DNA of 64,000 nucleotides from Arachis hypogaea (taxonomy: Eukaryota > Streptophyta > Magnoliopsida > Fabales > Fabaceae). The stretch lies in assembly GCF_003086295.3 (NCBI RefSeq), contig NC_092042.1, positions 39,913,419 through 39,977,418 on the forward strand, read 5' to 3'. Under the pieces are notes generated by a model. It saw only the letters and a list, made by a program, of their open reading frames with translations, was not told the origin of the DNA and ran no database searches. Positions 23,539 through 36,040 of this stretch are shown in pieces (positions within the stretch are counted from its first letter, which is position 1; the number at the start of each line of letters is the position of its first letter). A program made the position numbers and the translations under genes.

Positions 23539-25695
23539 CTAGTCATCATCAAGATTATCAATTGATGCCGCCATAGAACAAGCACCATCATTAGAGGAAA
23601 ATATATCTACAAAGGAAATCAAATTAATTATCAAGTCTATATTCAACAACTTTTAATTGGTAACTAATACCTAAATTCTAAAATAGAAAGATAACAAAAA
23701 CAAAAATAAAATAAAATGAGAAAAAATAAGAATTCTTTGTTGAAGAACTTCACCATCATCATCTAAAGTAGAGAAAAGATCTTCCTTAAGCCAATCTCCT
23801 GTGCAGACTAAGGCTTCTACCATTCTAGGTGTTAAAGAATTGCGGTATGGATCAAGGACTCTTCCTCCAGTACTAAATGCTGACTCCGAAGCTACCGTAG
23901 AAACAGGTATAGCCAATACCTCACGAGCCATATTTCCAAGAATTGGAAATCGGGTTGAGTTGACCTTCCACCAGTTTAGTATATCGAACTTATGGGAGTA
24001 TGGCTCACATTCTTCTTGTAAATATCTATCAAGTTCAGATCTTGTATTTGTTCTGCGACCAGTTGCTTGCAGAAAAAAGCCCATGCCATGAAGATCGGTA
24101 TTAATGTTGTTGGCTTGAACATCTTGCGTATCAGCTTCACTTGCTTCCTCAGAACTTTGGTATTGCTGATAAAGTAACTTTATGCACTTGGACAACTTTG
24201 ACTTCAATTCGTCTCCTTTTTCTTCTCCAAAGAAGTAATCCAAGAAATAATTGACATACTCAATCTTTTGCATTGGATTAAGTACGATAGCAATCAATAA
24301 CAACATATTCACTGAATCAGGATTGCCCCAATACTTCTCATACTTAACCCTCATCCTTTCTGCCATTGACATAGTACTAAAATCAACAGAATCACAAGAA
24401 TGACGAATAAATCGTCCAATTGCAAATACTTCCTTCATATACATATCACTGGTAACATATAAGGTACCAGAAACACGTATAGTGGCATCACTGAACACTC
24501 GCAAAAATGGTACAATGGACTCAGCATACTCCCAGTCTGAATTAGAAGGAACACCTTTCCCTTTTCCTCCATTCATCTCTCCTACATAGGCATTATCTTT
24601 CAAAGCAAGCAACTCAAATGCTTTGCGATGCTTCAAAGCTACCTCTAACATTTGATAAGTAGAGTTCCACCTAGTCTCAACATCCATGCAAGGCAAGCCT
24701 TTATATTGGATTTTTTCTAGTTCAACACACTTTTGAAACCTACTAGCTCTAGATGGAGAAGATCTAACATACTTTACTGCACTACGAATCCTCAAGACTG
24801 ATTCATCAATCTCTTTCAACCCCTCTTTTACAATTAAGTTTATAATATGTGCACAACACCTCATATGAATAAATTCACCATTCAAAATAATGCTATTCCA
24901 AGAATTCAATTGCTGCTTCAGATATTTAATTGCAACATCGTTAGACGAGGCATTATCAACTGTCACACTAAAGACCCGATTCAAATTCCAATTATTTAAA
25001 CAAGATTCAATTGTTGCTCCTATAACCTCTCCTGAATGACTTGTCACTTGACAAAAATTAAGTATTTTTTTATGTAATTTCCAATCCAAATCAACAAAGT
25101 GTGCTGTCAAACTCATATAAGTAAAATTTTGAATTGAAGTCCAAGTGTCAGTGGTTAGACATACTCTACCACAATTTGTCGAAAGAAAATCTTGCAACTT
25201 CATCTTCTCTTCAGCATAAAGAGCTCCAATGTCACGTGCTAATGTAGTCCGTGAAGGAACTTTGAATCTTGCTTGTAGAGCATGCACAAATTTTCGGAAT
25301 TTCGGGCTTTCAACGAAGCGAAATGGTAGCTCTTCCCCAATAAACATTTCCACAAGTGCCCTTCGAGCCTCCTCTTGGTCAAATTTGGAAGCACTGGGTG
25401 AATTTAAAACACCACGCTCATCTATAGTCGGTGTGGTCGTCGTTTTTCTTCTTTTGTTCGAATCATTATTAGGATTTTGCTTGCATCTTCTCAAATGACC
25501 ACCCATTGAGCTAGTTCCATTCCCATATTGTATTAAGCTACCACAATATTTGCATTTAGCCTTCTTCTCGATAGCATTCTCTACATCAAAATGATCCCAG
25601 ACAGCTGACCGATTCTTACGAACACTTGACGGTGGAGAAGATGGTTGAGTGCTAGCGGACATCCCTACTGCTTCAATATTACTATTTTCATTCAT
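23539..25695 (-). CDS. hAT transposase, BED zinc finger type, two exons
   Basis: It catalyses cut-and-paste transposition of hAT elements in the nucleus. I place the start at ATG 25695 (MNENSNIEAVG), because the upstream in-frame ATGs lie before a likely 3' splice site (ATATGCAG) in intron-like sequence. Exon 1 is 25695-23754, the intron 23753-23607 (GT...AG, 147 bp), exon 2 23606-23539, giving about 669 residues in one frame. An acidic tail from exon 2 replaces the hydrophobic read-through into the intron. In this numbering the BED finger has C48, C51, H67, C71; candidate catalytic residues are D183 (TTDTW), D247 (TVDNAS) and E604 (ASESAFS); a CCAH motif lies near 280-283; the hAT dimerisation domain covers about 554-636. 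The usual LDPR motif reads LNPM. No stop or frameshift is seen. Confidence 0.85.
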
Positions 25696-28043
25696 CTTGC
25701 TCTGCATATAAAGCAAGGTGTACGTAACTCAAAATTTGATGCCAAATATGCTAAAATTAACACAAACTAATCCAAAGAAACAGCAGCCAATAAAACTTCA
25801 ACATTAACTTTACCTTACCCCTATAAAAAGTAGTCACTCAAGCATCAGAATATGTTTAGTAAACTAAATTAGACAATTAGTCCCTGATTTCCTGCATTTT
25901 ATTTTATATCTAGTTCTGCTCATGAATCTCAGCCATCCCCTTTTTTTAACCTATTAATTTTAGAGTGCAATAGCTTCCATCTTCTGTTACACATTCAGAA
26001 AGGGGTTTAAAGAAAATAGAAGCTAGCAAGTTAAGTCTTCATTTGCTATCCTATATTTAAGTCTTCATTTGCTATCATATTCCACACCTCAGCTTAAAAG
26101 TTTAGAATTGCATTTAATAAAAATATATCTAAAAGCTAATCCTAAAACTATAAAGTACCTAATAAAATAATGTTGAAAGTCATACATATACACCACTATA
26201 ACAATTATATCAACATGCTACAAGGTTTCATTATTGATGAACAATGAATAATTCAAGTGGCAAAAACAAATATCTCAAATGTCAACAAGCAGAAATACAT
26301 ACTACTAAAGAGCAAACTGAATTGATAAATTACCAATTTGTTTACATGTTAAATCTCATATTGATGTTTGATATTCTGTGTAGACATGATAATGCAACCA
26401 AGGAAATATTGAATAAAGATAAAGCATTTAATATAACAGATTGGTCAAAGTAGTGCTACTGCTACTTGAGTGATAATGCACTACTTTTTCATACTTATAT
26501 GATATAATGATCTAGCCATATATAGAAAGTTTAATACCGTTTGGAATCTTATCTGTATCTAATATTCTTCGTTTATCTACTTTATTTTACTTTCTGTCTG
26601 CTTAACCATAAGTAGCATATTATATTATTATATTAATCCAGCAAGAGAGAGAAGCAGTGTTATATCATATATAGGCATGAAGGTACAATACTATTTTATA
26701 TCACTCAAGTAGTGCTACTGCTACGTACTCTACTATTTTATATCTATGAATTACAATACTAGCTATTACTGCATGAACTAAATAATTTAGTTAAGTGTTG
26801 CGAGTAAAAATATTGGTCAAGCCCAATTACAATTAGGATAGTTTCAATGACTATAAATATAAATAGTAAATTTTATCTTTGGCAAAATTTTATGAAAAAC
26901 AATTTGCAAATCAAGGTTCAGGTTCATCAGGAACTTCAACAACAAACTGCTCAACAACAACCACTTTTGATTTTCATGTTCAGCCACAGCAACAACAAGA
27001 AGACTCAACAGAATTTACAGAGCAAACAGAATTTCAAATCTCAGATCTAGAAATCCAATCCAAAAAAAGAAAATTATAGAATAAAATGGAAAAAGAAACA
27101 TTAGCATTTTGAGTTGTTTCATATCAACAAAATTCACTAAATCACTGTCCTGTACCTCAAAACAGCCAACACATCACTAAATCACTGTCTTGTACCTCAA
27201 ATTTGAAGAAATAAAGAATGATCAAATTAAAAAATATTGTCAAATAATAAAAAAATATAACTTTAATTTTAACTATATTTTTCAAGTATTATTAAATTTT
27301 CATAACTACCATAATCACCATACTCATAACTACCACAAATTCCCCATGTTAATTATTGCAGAGAAGAAGTTCTATCTTCAAAGTTGATGGAACGTAATAA
27401 CAAAGCAAACTTAGCTTAATTAGAGATTTGATTTCACCAACAGTTTCATTTCAGTTAGTTATTGCACGTTTGGGATCAATGCAATGGGAACAATCTTTTT
27501 TATACGTAATATGCAGACAAATTATGTAATTTTGAGCTTTAATTGAACCCATCAAGACAGAGAAAAACAAAAGATTGAAGTTCTGATAGAGTACAAATAG
27601 AATCCAATGTTAGTTGAGCTGAATAATTAAAGTTGAATAAGAGGGTAAAATCATGTGGTTTTCTAGCATGTGTATAAAGTGAATGAACCATAGTTAAAGT
27701 TGGAGAAACCTGGTGCAATGTATCAACAACAGAGTAGCATGATGAATGAACAGGAACAAAATTCAAAGCTAATTAAAAAATTTAAACAAAATGCAAGGCA
27801 AATACCTGGTGCTTGGTGAGCCTCTGCGAATGGTTCTTCTGAGAAATCACCGTCAACACTTGATCAAAGGACAACCACACAACCTTGCTGTAAAAAAAAA
27901 CCCCAAAATAAAAATGGGATTAACACAAACACTTGATATGCATAACAGCATAAGCAATCAAACTTTGTTCAGTTTTTCAAATTGATGGAATGGAACAGAA
28001 CAGAAAAGAACATGGAATCAAACCTTTGGTAAACCTATCTAAC
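25696..28043 (-). other. 5' untranslated/intron region of the hAT element
   Basis: About 2.3 kb of AT-rich DNA upstream of the transposase start on minus. A splice acceptor-like ATATGCAG lies just before the start codon, suggesting a leader intron whose donor I cannot fix. Two copies of an AGTAGTGCTACTGCTAC phrase occur at about 26449 and 26708. No coding domain is visible. Confidence 0.4.
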
Positions 28044-28234
28044 CTTGAGGGTACCCAGAGAACGGAGAAGAACAGAGCTGGGTCACGGCGAGAAAAGGCG
28101 GACGGCGCCTTGAGGGTACCCAGATAACGGAGAACAGAGCTGGGTCACGGCGAGAAAAGGCGGACGGCACCTTGAGGGTACCCAGAGAACGGAGAAGAAT
28201 AGAGCTGGGTCACGGCGAGAAAAGGCGGACGGCG
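28044..28234 (-). repeat. Three tandem GC-rich 62-65 bp units in the hAT 5' region
   Basis: Units start at 28044, 28109 and 28171, each beginning CTTGAGGGTACCCAGA and ending GAAAAGGCGGACGGC. Unit 2 lacks 3 bp. This is the only GC-rich tract of the hAT element and lies close to its 5' end relative to the transposase, where a promoter or first exon would be. Confidence 0.8.
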
Positions 28235-28562
28235 GAACCGCGGATGGCGGAACAGAGCAGTGGCGCGACGCGCTTGTGGTGGTGGTGGCAGCTACGAAAC
28301 TGCAGTGCCAGTTGCCTGCTCCGGTGTGGCGGTGCCGGCTGCGGGGCGAAGGAGAAAAGGATTGGTGATTTCATGCGAGCTAAAATTGGTTCACCAAATC
28401 AGAAATGAAGAATTAGGGTTTTTTTGAGATTTGGATTTTAATCTGGATCTGGATTTGGATCTGGATTTAAAACCATTTAGATGGATTGGATTTAAAACCA
28501 AATTATAAAATAAATTTGGTTTGGTTTGGATTTTTTTTGGTTTAAAACTGGTTTTTTTTTTT

Positions 28563-29078
28563 AAATGAAAAGAGAACCCCTTATACATCATGAAAACATA
28601 ATGAAATAGTCACGTGGTAAAGGTACTTATTAAAAATCATGATGAACAAGTAATTTCAACTCAATTCACTTAATTCCATATGCACTCATAAATAACTTGT
28701 CCTAGGGCGCAATCAAAACATGAATAATCAAACCCACTAGGTACTTAGTAAATTAAAGCAAAGTATAAGTGCACTGATGAAATTTAATCAAGAAGCAACC
28801 CAATCAATATCAATCAAACACTTACAATTTATTTACTTAACAAATAGCTAAACCAAAACTAATATAATTACAAAAATGAAAATGAAATACAATGAAAGCT
28901 AAGTAAAACAAGTAGAAAAACAAGGAAAAAGTAAGAGAATAGAGGGATGGAGGGGGATGGAGGTGCGTTAGGGCTTAATTCAATGTGCAATGAAATTTTT
29001 TTGCAAAACAGCACTTGTGTGTATGCACCGACATGTGTGCGTACGCACACAAGGTAGAATCAGAAGGTTGTTACATTG
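28563..29078 (-). mobile_element. LTR fragment, minus orientation
   Basis: AT-rich, with GTGTGTATGCACC and GTGTGCGTACGCACAC words at 29015-29055, like element E. It may be a part of E beyond the hAT insertion, or an independent piece. No coding capacity. Confidence 0.3.
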
Positions 29079-30474
29079 ACGCTTAATTGAATTAAAGGAA
29101 TATTGTATACATTACTTTTTATACTAAATGGAATCAGTAATAAGAATATAGTTGAGGATTGGAGTTGCTTTGTCTTTCTAAATTAATTCTGGTATTACTG
29201 TCTTCTTTGCTTGTGAATGATTTCTTCTATGGCAGGATATATGTGATAAACGCCATTGGCCGTGGTCATCGATCTCCTCTACTTTAGATCAAACGCCATT
29301 GGCCGTGGTCATCCAATCTGAACGAGGGTGAAGCTCTAGCAGTTCATTCTCTTGGCAACCCTACTCAAAACACCACAGACAAGGTCGAATCTTCTGGATA
29401 AGAGAATGCTGCTCTTTTAGGTTCTAGCCTCTACCACAGAGACCTTAATCGCCCCATAAATCGGCTGAATTGGTGTCTCAATAAGTCCCCAACAAAGTCG
29501 TGGATTAGCTGTCTGAGAAATGTATAATCAAACTGGTGGTTCGCGCTTTCTAGTCACGTATTCACATGAACCCAAGTAGACACGGGTGGTTGTCAGGCAC
29601 GCGGTCCTAGTATGATGAGCAGAGCTGATTGTCACTGATTATCCTATTCACCATGTTGAAGAACGAGTATACATCTTAGAAATAAATCAAACACGGATAG
29701 AAGAGAAACAGTAATACTTTTATTAATTCATAGGACTCAGCAGGGATCCTCCCCTCAACCTAGGAGGTTTAGAAACTCATACTGAAAAGGAAAATACAAT
29801 GGTGAAACTCAAATATGTTGGAAGAGATGGTAGAAGATCCTTAACAAAGAGTGATCTTCTACTTTAAATACTAAACTGTTAACTAGTAAGGGTAAAATAG
29901 TCTTTTTAGTGATAAAATCCACTTTTTGGGCCCACTTGGTGAGTGTTTGGGCTGAGGTTTGATGAGATCCACGTGCTAGGAGGCCTATAGGGCATTGAAC
30001 GCTGGCTAAGGGGTCCTCTTTGGGCATTTGGACGCTTGTCTCTTCCTTGTGGGCGCTAGACGCCTGGAAGGGGGTAGGAAGCTAGCGTTGGATGCCAGTT
30101 TTAGGCCTTCTAATCTGAAACAAAGTATGAACTATTATACATTAATGGAAAGCTCTGGAAGTTAGCTTTCTATAGTCATTGAGAACACTCCTTTTAGACT
30201 TCTTCAGCTCCAGAAAAGCTCTTCCGAGTGCAAGGAGGGCAAATCTGGACAACATCTGTAGTGCTTTCTTTGTCTCTGAATCAGACTTTTGCTCTAGCTC
30301 CTCAATTTCATCTAGAAAATACCTGAAATTGCACAAAAACACACAAACTCAAAGTAGAATCCAAAAATAAGAATTTAACACTAAAATCTATGAAAACTTA
30401 ATAAAAACTAAACAAAACATACTAAAAGCTATATGAAAATGATGCCAAAAAGCATATGAAATATCTGCTCATCA
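29079..30474 (-). mobile_element. LTR of an element A relative, minus orientation, truncated
   Basis: The reverse complement of 18540-about 19930 can be followed through it (for example GCCATTGGCCGTGGTCAT, AGGACTCAGCAGGG, GGGCCCACTTGGTGAG), ending on plus with TGCTCATCA at 30474. The stretch corresponding to the last 190 bp of the element A LTR is missing. A short local duplication of AACGCCATTGGCCGTGGTCA sits at 29248-29310. TTTGGACGCTTG/GGGCGCTAGACGCC words lie at about 30010-30090. Confidence 0.7.
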
Positions 30475-30515
30475 CAACACCAAACTTAAAGTGTTTCCTG
30501 TCCCCCAAGCAACCA
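30475..30515 (-). promoter_or_regulatory. Polypurine tract of the minus-strand A relative
   Basis: On minus, GCTTGGGGGACAGG precedes AAGTTTGGTGTTG (30477-30487) and the LTR start TGATGAGCAG, as in element A. Confidence 0.6.
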
Positions 30516-33036
30516 AAAACATATTAGGATAAAAAGAAAAGTAAGATACAAATAAATTTCAAAGTTTTCAATGAAGCTTAGTTACAATTAGATGAGCAGG
30601 ACTTAGTAGCGTTTTCCTTTTGAATAGTTTTGGCATCTCACTATCCATTGAAACTCAGAAGTGTTGGCATCTTTAGGAACTTAGAATCCAGATGATATTA
30701 TTGAATCTCCTAGTTCAGTTCTTTTTTATTCTTGAACATAGCTTTCAAAGTCTTGGCCGTGATCCTAAGCACTTTGTTTTCCAGTATTACCACCAGATAC
30801 ATAAATGCCACATACACTTGAATTGGGTGAACCCTTTCGGATTATGATTCAGCTTTGCTAGAATCCCCAGATAGCAGTGTCCAGAATTCTTAAGCACAAT
30901 CTTTTTGCTTTGGATCACGACATTAACCGCTTAGTCTCAAGCTTTTCACTTGAGACTGATGAGGGCCCAAAACGGGTTAGGAATTTTGTTCTCAAAATTA
31001 GGATTGGCGTTGCAAGTATAGTTCCCGACCCAAAAATTGGCCAACAATCAAATTTAATTCTAAAGATGTCACAATCAATACAAAATATAAACTGGGAGTT
31101 TTAAGTCCCGGTTCGTCTTCCCTAGGAGTTGCAAATGAAATGATCAATTATTGGCTATGATTGATGGCAAGAAAGGCAAGTAATGTTAATAGCAAGGAAT
31201 TAAATAAACATGCAAGAAATTAAATGGAAGCAATTAAACTCAAAAGCAATTAATCAAAGAAAAGGGAAATTTAAATGCGAAGAAACCTCTTGGCATAGCT
31301 GGGAGCTAAGGTTACCTATCCTAGTCATTGACCACAAACACATGATGATTATGAAGAGTTAATCCTACTTAGTCAACTCTAATATCGAGAATAAGTCAAA
31401 TAGGCATAGTTGATCCCAATCCATAAGTCCTAGTTAACACTATTAATGGAAGATTTAGAGTCAATTGAAACCAAATCAACTAACTACTCTAATGTATCAA
31501 CAAGAATGGACATCAATGACTCGAGGGTCACCAAAGTTCTCAATTCCAAGCCAAGAGTGGAGAAAAACTAGGTGAAAACAAAGCCAAGCATTTTATCAAA
31601 TACTTGGTATGCATGAGAATAAAATAATATTAAATTGAATTAAAAATAAAATGTAACTACCAAAAGCAAGAAAATGATAATAACAGCTAAAGGAAGCATT
31701 GAATGAACATAAAACATAAATTGCATTAAATGAAAATTAAAATTAACAAGAGTATCCATAAACACAGAAATGACAAAAATGGAAAATTGAGAAGAAGAAC
31801 TAAGACAATAAGGAAAATTAAACAAGGAAATGTAAAGGAAACTACATTAAGATAAGAATTAAAAGCTGAAATTATAGGAAAATTAACTAAACCTAACCTA
31901 ATTCTAGAGAGAAGGGGGAGCTTCTCTCTCTAGAAAACTAAGAGAAAAACATAGAAAAGCTAAACCTAATTGTCCCCCTTGCTTCCATTTGAATTGGGGT
32001 TGAAATAGCTTCAGAAATGAGTTGGATTGGGATTTGGAGGCCCAAAACTCATCCCCAGCGATTAGCAATTAATAAGCTCACATGACTCGGGTCACGCGTA
32101 TGCGTTGCCTGGCTCGCACTTGTGCGCGCGCACACATCACTGTGCGCACGCACGGATCGCTGAATCTTCCAAACTCTATTTCTTCATGATTTCTCCACTT
32201 TTGCATGATTTTTTCCTCACTTCTTCAACCCATACTTGCCTTGGAAATCTGAAATCACTTAGCAAACACATCAAGGTATCAAATGGGATTAAAGTGAATA
32301 AAATTTAGCAATTAAAAGGCCTAAAAAGCATGTTTTTACTTTCAAGCACAATTTAAGAAGAAATCATGAAAGTATCTTATTTAATTTAATAAGTGTAGGA
32401 AAAGTTGATAAAATCCACCCAATTAGAGCAAATAAATACTATGAAATGTGGATTTATCAGACACCTTCACGCCACAAACACATAGTTAGGGACAATCTGG
32501 TTGAGCCTTTTAGGCCAGGATTTTATTCGTTTAGGCCCTCCTATCTATTGATGCTCAAAACCTTGGATCCTTTTTACCCTTGTCTTTTGGTTTAAAGGGT
32601 TACTGGGTTTTTTAGTCTGCCCTCATTTTCCTACATTTTTGGGCAGTAATGGATATTTCTACTTTTTCCTTTTTTTCTGCCATTTTTTCTTTCTTTTTCG
32701 CATGCTTTTATTTTTTTTTCTTTTGCAACATGCTTTTTCTTTTTCTTTTTGATGCCTTTTCTTGCTTCAAGAATCAATTTTTTGGATTTTTTAGATTATC
32801 AATAATATTTTTCCTTTTTCATCATTCTTTTGAGAGCCAACATTCTAAAATTCTAACTTCAAATATGCACTATTTATTCATACATTTAGGAAACAAAAGC
32901 AATGCCACCACATCAAGATAATTGAACTATTCTTATTATAAACTGGAAATTCATGTTTCTCTCAATTCTTTTCAAATAAAATTTTCTTTTAAGCAAGGTG
33001 AGAGATATGTGGAACATTTTACAACTTAAAGACATC
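30516..33036 (-). mobile_element. 3' noncoding internal region of the A relative, split by a solo LTR
   Basis: Sequence such as GGCCGTGATCCTAAGCACT, ACACCTTCACGCCAC and AAAGGTTTTGAGCATC (on minus) matches 17570-18500 of element A in reverse. It is interrupted by the solo LTR at 30957-32460 and stops at about 33036, where the match to element A ends. No Gag or protease part remains. The open frame at 32649 is poly-T translation. Confidence 0.6.
30957..32460 (-). mobile_element. Solo LTR, 1504 bp, minus orientation
   Basis: On plus it runs from TGATGAGGGCC to GGATTTATCA. Flanks are GAGAC (30952-30956) and GACAC (32461-32465), a 5 bp duplication with one mismatch; the empty site CACTTGACACCTTCACG is seen at 56056. 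ACGCGTATGCG and GTGCGCGCGCACAC words lie at 32094-32155, 305-366 bp from the minus-strand start. It is related in length and start sequence to the solo LTR at 8734. Confidence 0.8.
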
Positions 33037-34178
33037 AATCCATCACATCAACATCAATATATCTCATATATCAAACTTTGTTAACAATTTTCCAACCATC
33101 AACCAACACCAAATTCACATTTATCAACATAATTCACTCCTCAACTTCACAATTCATTTATTCTCATCGTATCACTATTAATCATCATCTCATCAAACAT
33201 CATCATACAACCACATCCAACAATTCAACAACCATTCAAATCCAATCCTATCCTATGGGTCACTAGCCTAAGTGTCCATGAATATTATATATGACATAGA
33301 GGAAACCGAAACCATACCTTGGCCGATTCCCAATATAAACCAAATGAGCTTTCAGTCAAAATCCAACCACCAACATAGCTCTAACAAGCACCAACAAGCT
33401 CCAAACTCATAATAATCAAGCTATATAAATCAAAAGTTCACAAAAGATCAAAGACTCTTATGTTTCTCAACAGATTTGGATGGCAAAACCCAAAGCTAAG
33501 CAGGGATTAGAGTGAACCTAAACATCAAGAATCACAAAAACTCACTTACTCAAAAACCCTAGGTATCCGAAATTTTGGAGAGAAGAAATGGGGAGATTTC
33601 GAGCTTATCTCTAGAGTTTCTTGGATGGATTTTGTAAAGCTCTTCACAAGGAACGCTTAGCCGTCGACGGCACGCAAATCAGAGCTCTATAGCTCAAGAT
33701 ATGAGCTTGGGAAGATTGAGGTGATTAGGGTTTTCTTCTTCCTCTCCTCCCTTTCTCAATTTCTAAAGTGTGTGTGTGTTTATGAGGTTAGGGTTCATTA
33801 AATGAATCTTTATATATGTTGGACTTGGGCCCAACTTAGGCCCGGTTCAACCCGTTGGCATTTTTAGCCCGTTTGGCCCAACTTTAGGCCAAACCTTTAA
33901 AATTAACGCCCGTTTTTCATTTCTGCTGTTTTTCTAAGGTTTTTGACTGTCTACTTTTTCTCGTGCAGTACCGGGCAATCTTGAACCGGTTTAACTGGTT
34001 CAACTACCGGTTTGCAATTTTTCACGGTTTTTCGTAGAAAACATATTTTCTGACTCGGAAAGACCCACTGAGTCCAAAAATGATGCTTAAAACTTCAAAT
34101 TCTCATTCTAACTTTTTGGAATCAAATTTGGGCAATATAATCACTTAATTAACCGGTTCGATTAATTGTGATTCTTAC
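33037..34178 (-). mobile_element. Probable gypsy LTR piece, minus orientation
   Basis: On minus it begins TGTAAGAATCACAATTAATC and contains AACCGGTTGAAC and GGGCCTAAGTTGGGC phrases, then a leader-like region with AACCCTAATCACC. It interrupts the Gag-like frame that ends at 34179. The left end may be TGTTAACAAT at 33078, but no convincing target duplication was found. Confidence 0.4.
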
Positions 34179-34901
34179 AAGTCCACATCAACCTCTTCTT
34201 CAATTCCAAAGGGGGAAGATTTATCAAGATCATTGAGGGGATTGACCAATGCGGACAAAAAATCATCAACGATGAAATCCACATTTTGGTCAATCTCCCC
34301 CAATTCTCCTTTTCTCTCCCCTAGGTCAAATACTTCCTTTTCTTCCTGTTGTTGTAATTTAAGATCTAACCCTTCTTCTTTCCCTTGAGGCTCTACGTTC
34401 TCCTCCTCACTACACTCTTTAGTAGATCCTTCACATTCTTCAAGAGAGGTGCCTTGATCGGATGAGCATAGAAGGACTAAACGGTTCACTGCTTCGGCTA
34501 GGGTAGCCATGAGTTGCCCTTGTGTCCTTCGAAGTTCTTCTTGCTCTTGGAGAAAGGCTTGAAGCTCTTGTTCTTCTTAGGACAGGGGTTGGAGAACTCC
34601 ATAATTAGGTAAGAAGGAAGGTTCATTGATGGGATAAAAGTTGTATATGTGAGAGGTGATTCATGTTGGTGAGTATTTTGAGGTGGTATGTAAGGAGGTG
34701 CATGATGGTATTGGTGTGGTATTTGAAAATGCAGTGATTGAAGATTATGTTGGGGGTATGGGTCATAGGTATATGGTAGAGGTGCATAATCAAGATGAAA
34801 TTTACCATATCCTTGGGTTGGGTATGTGCATAGGGGAGGGTATGGCTCATTGTGATATGGAGGAGATTGCTCCTCCCTCAACTAATTTTTCCATCCCATG
34901 A
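34179..34901 (-). pseudogene. Pro/Tyr/Gln-rich retrotransposon ORF, broken
   Basis: It starts about 230 bp after a minus-strand PBS. Reading from ATG 34901 meets a stop after five codons, then runs REEQSPPYHNEPYPPL with many Pro, Tyr, His and Gln. Near 34570 the frame shifts, and it continues as EEQELQAFLQEQEELRRTQG and MATLAEAVNRLVLL followed by an acidic stretch. It ends where the LTR at 34178 begins. The Q-E-L-Q-A-F-L coiled-coil phrase is common in Gag-like ORFs of plant non-autonomous gypsy elements; the protein's exact role is not known. One stop and one frameshift make it non-functional. Confidence 0.5.
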
Positions 34902-35130
34902 TGCAATCCAAAGTTGAAGTTATCAATCCCTACAAAATGATCACAAGCATACTCCAAACCAAGAGGGATAACTCATAGAGAAAATTAAAAATAAAAACTA
35001 AAGACATCAATTAACAAAAGAAACGAAATTCTAATTACTAACAAAATCAAACAAACAATCCAAAAAGTATCTATTCACACTATTTGCATATTCACAACAA
35101 CCAAAATTTTTAGCACTCATTGTACTAGTT

Positions 35131-35153
35131 CCCCGACAACGGCGCCAAAAACT
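35131..35153 (-). promoter_or_regulatory. Primer-binding site, tRNA-Asp type, minus strand
   Basis: CCCCGACAACGGCGCCA on plus is the reverse complement of the PBS, adjacent to an LTR that starts TGATAG at 35154. One base differs from the exact tRNA-Asp complement. Confidence 0.75.
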
Positions 35154-35248
35154 TGATAGATGAGAATTTGCACTGATTTGGATTTTTCCACTTAAAATAA
35201 GAATCACTTCCGTTGCAAGTATAGTCCAAACTAGCAATTAAATTCCAT
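35154..35248 (-). mobile_element. LTR fragment, minus orientation
   Basis: About 95 bp closely matching 4778-4873 (TGATAGATGAGAATTTGC). It is truncated at 35248, where unrelated sequence begins. Confidence 0.65.
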
Positions 35249-36040
35249 CATCAGACTTTGCGGGTGCTTCTTCTTCCAGGAGCTCCATTGTTCATCTACA
35301 GTGGTTGTGGAGGCGCAGAGAGAGTGAAAATTGAGTGAAAGTGAGACTTAGGATTTTTACTTTTACCTTTTTTTACATTTAACAATTTTTATTTACGTTT
35401 AACAATGTAATTGATTTTTTTGTAACTTAAAAATTCATTTTTAATTAACATTTAAAATTTGATTATTAGTAAGAATTATGTATTAATCTTTTAAAAAATA
35501 TAAAATAATATATAAATTTTTAAAAATTAATTATTTAATTTTTAATTTTTTATGAAAGTAATTAATGAATATAAAAATATTTAAAAAATTAAATTTTTGA
35601 AATGAAATAAAATTATCCTCCAAAAAATTATATAAACAAATGTTTTTTATCCTTAAAAATTTGAACATTTTAAAATAATTTTTTTTAGTTACAAAAAATA
35701 TGTGTTTTTGTGACAAACAAATAATTTGTAATAAATAATATTGAATTTCGTAATAAATTAATTTTTTGTTACAAAATCATCGGAATTTTTGAAACAAAAG
35801 GATATTTCGTTACAAAATATTTTCAATTTTTGCAACAACTTTATCCTTTGTTATAAAATATTATAAAATTTTGTAACAAAACAACAATTTATTACAAAAG
35901 CTAACGTAATTTGTAACAAAAAAATTAGGTTATTATAAAATATTAGAAACTTTTGTAACAAATTGTATTGTTGTTAGAAAACATTATTATTCTGTAACAA
36001 TCACCAATTTTTGTTACAAATATTCTATTTTTTTATAGTG
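35249..36040. mobile_element. CACTA-like element right end
   Basis: It ends TTTTTTTATAGTG at 36040, the reverse complement of a CACTATAAAAAAA terminus. The last 350 bp contain a dozen TTTTGTTACAAA/TTTGTAACAAA words in both orientations, as in CACTA subterminal regions. No left CACTA end and no transposase are visible, so this is a fragment or a deletion derivative. Confidence 0.5.

Larger units (their letters stand above)
22757..28562 (-). mobile_element. hAT-superfamily DNA transposon
   Basis: The left end is TAGGGGTGGGCATGG, a classic plant hAT terminal sequence, preceded by CTAATAAT (22749-22756) as the likely 8 bp target site. About 470 bp of AAACCGGTTTTAAA/CCAGTTTTAAAACC words follow. 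A full-length transposase gene lies inside on minus. Similar GGTTTAAAACTGG sequence ends near 28562 on the right, but I could not find the matching TGCCCACCCCTA terminus or a second CTAATAAT, so the right tip may be lost or moved. Confidence 0.7.

Noticed and set aside
25696..25716. Longer transposase start (MLYMQSK)
   Set aside because: These codons overlap a splice acceptor-like ATATGCAG and are likely to be intron; the ATG at 25695 is the better start.
32649..32921. Phe-rich membrane-like protein
   Set aside because: Poly-T translation in a region matching the 3' noncoding part of element A.
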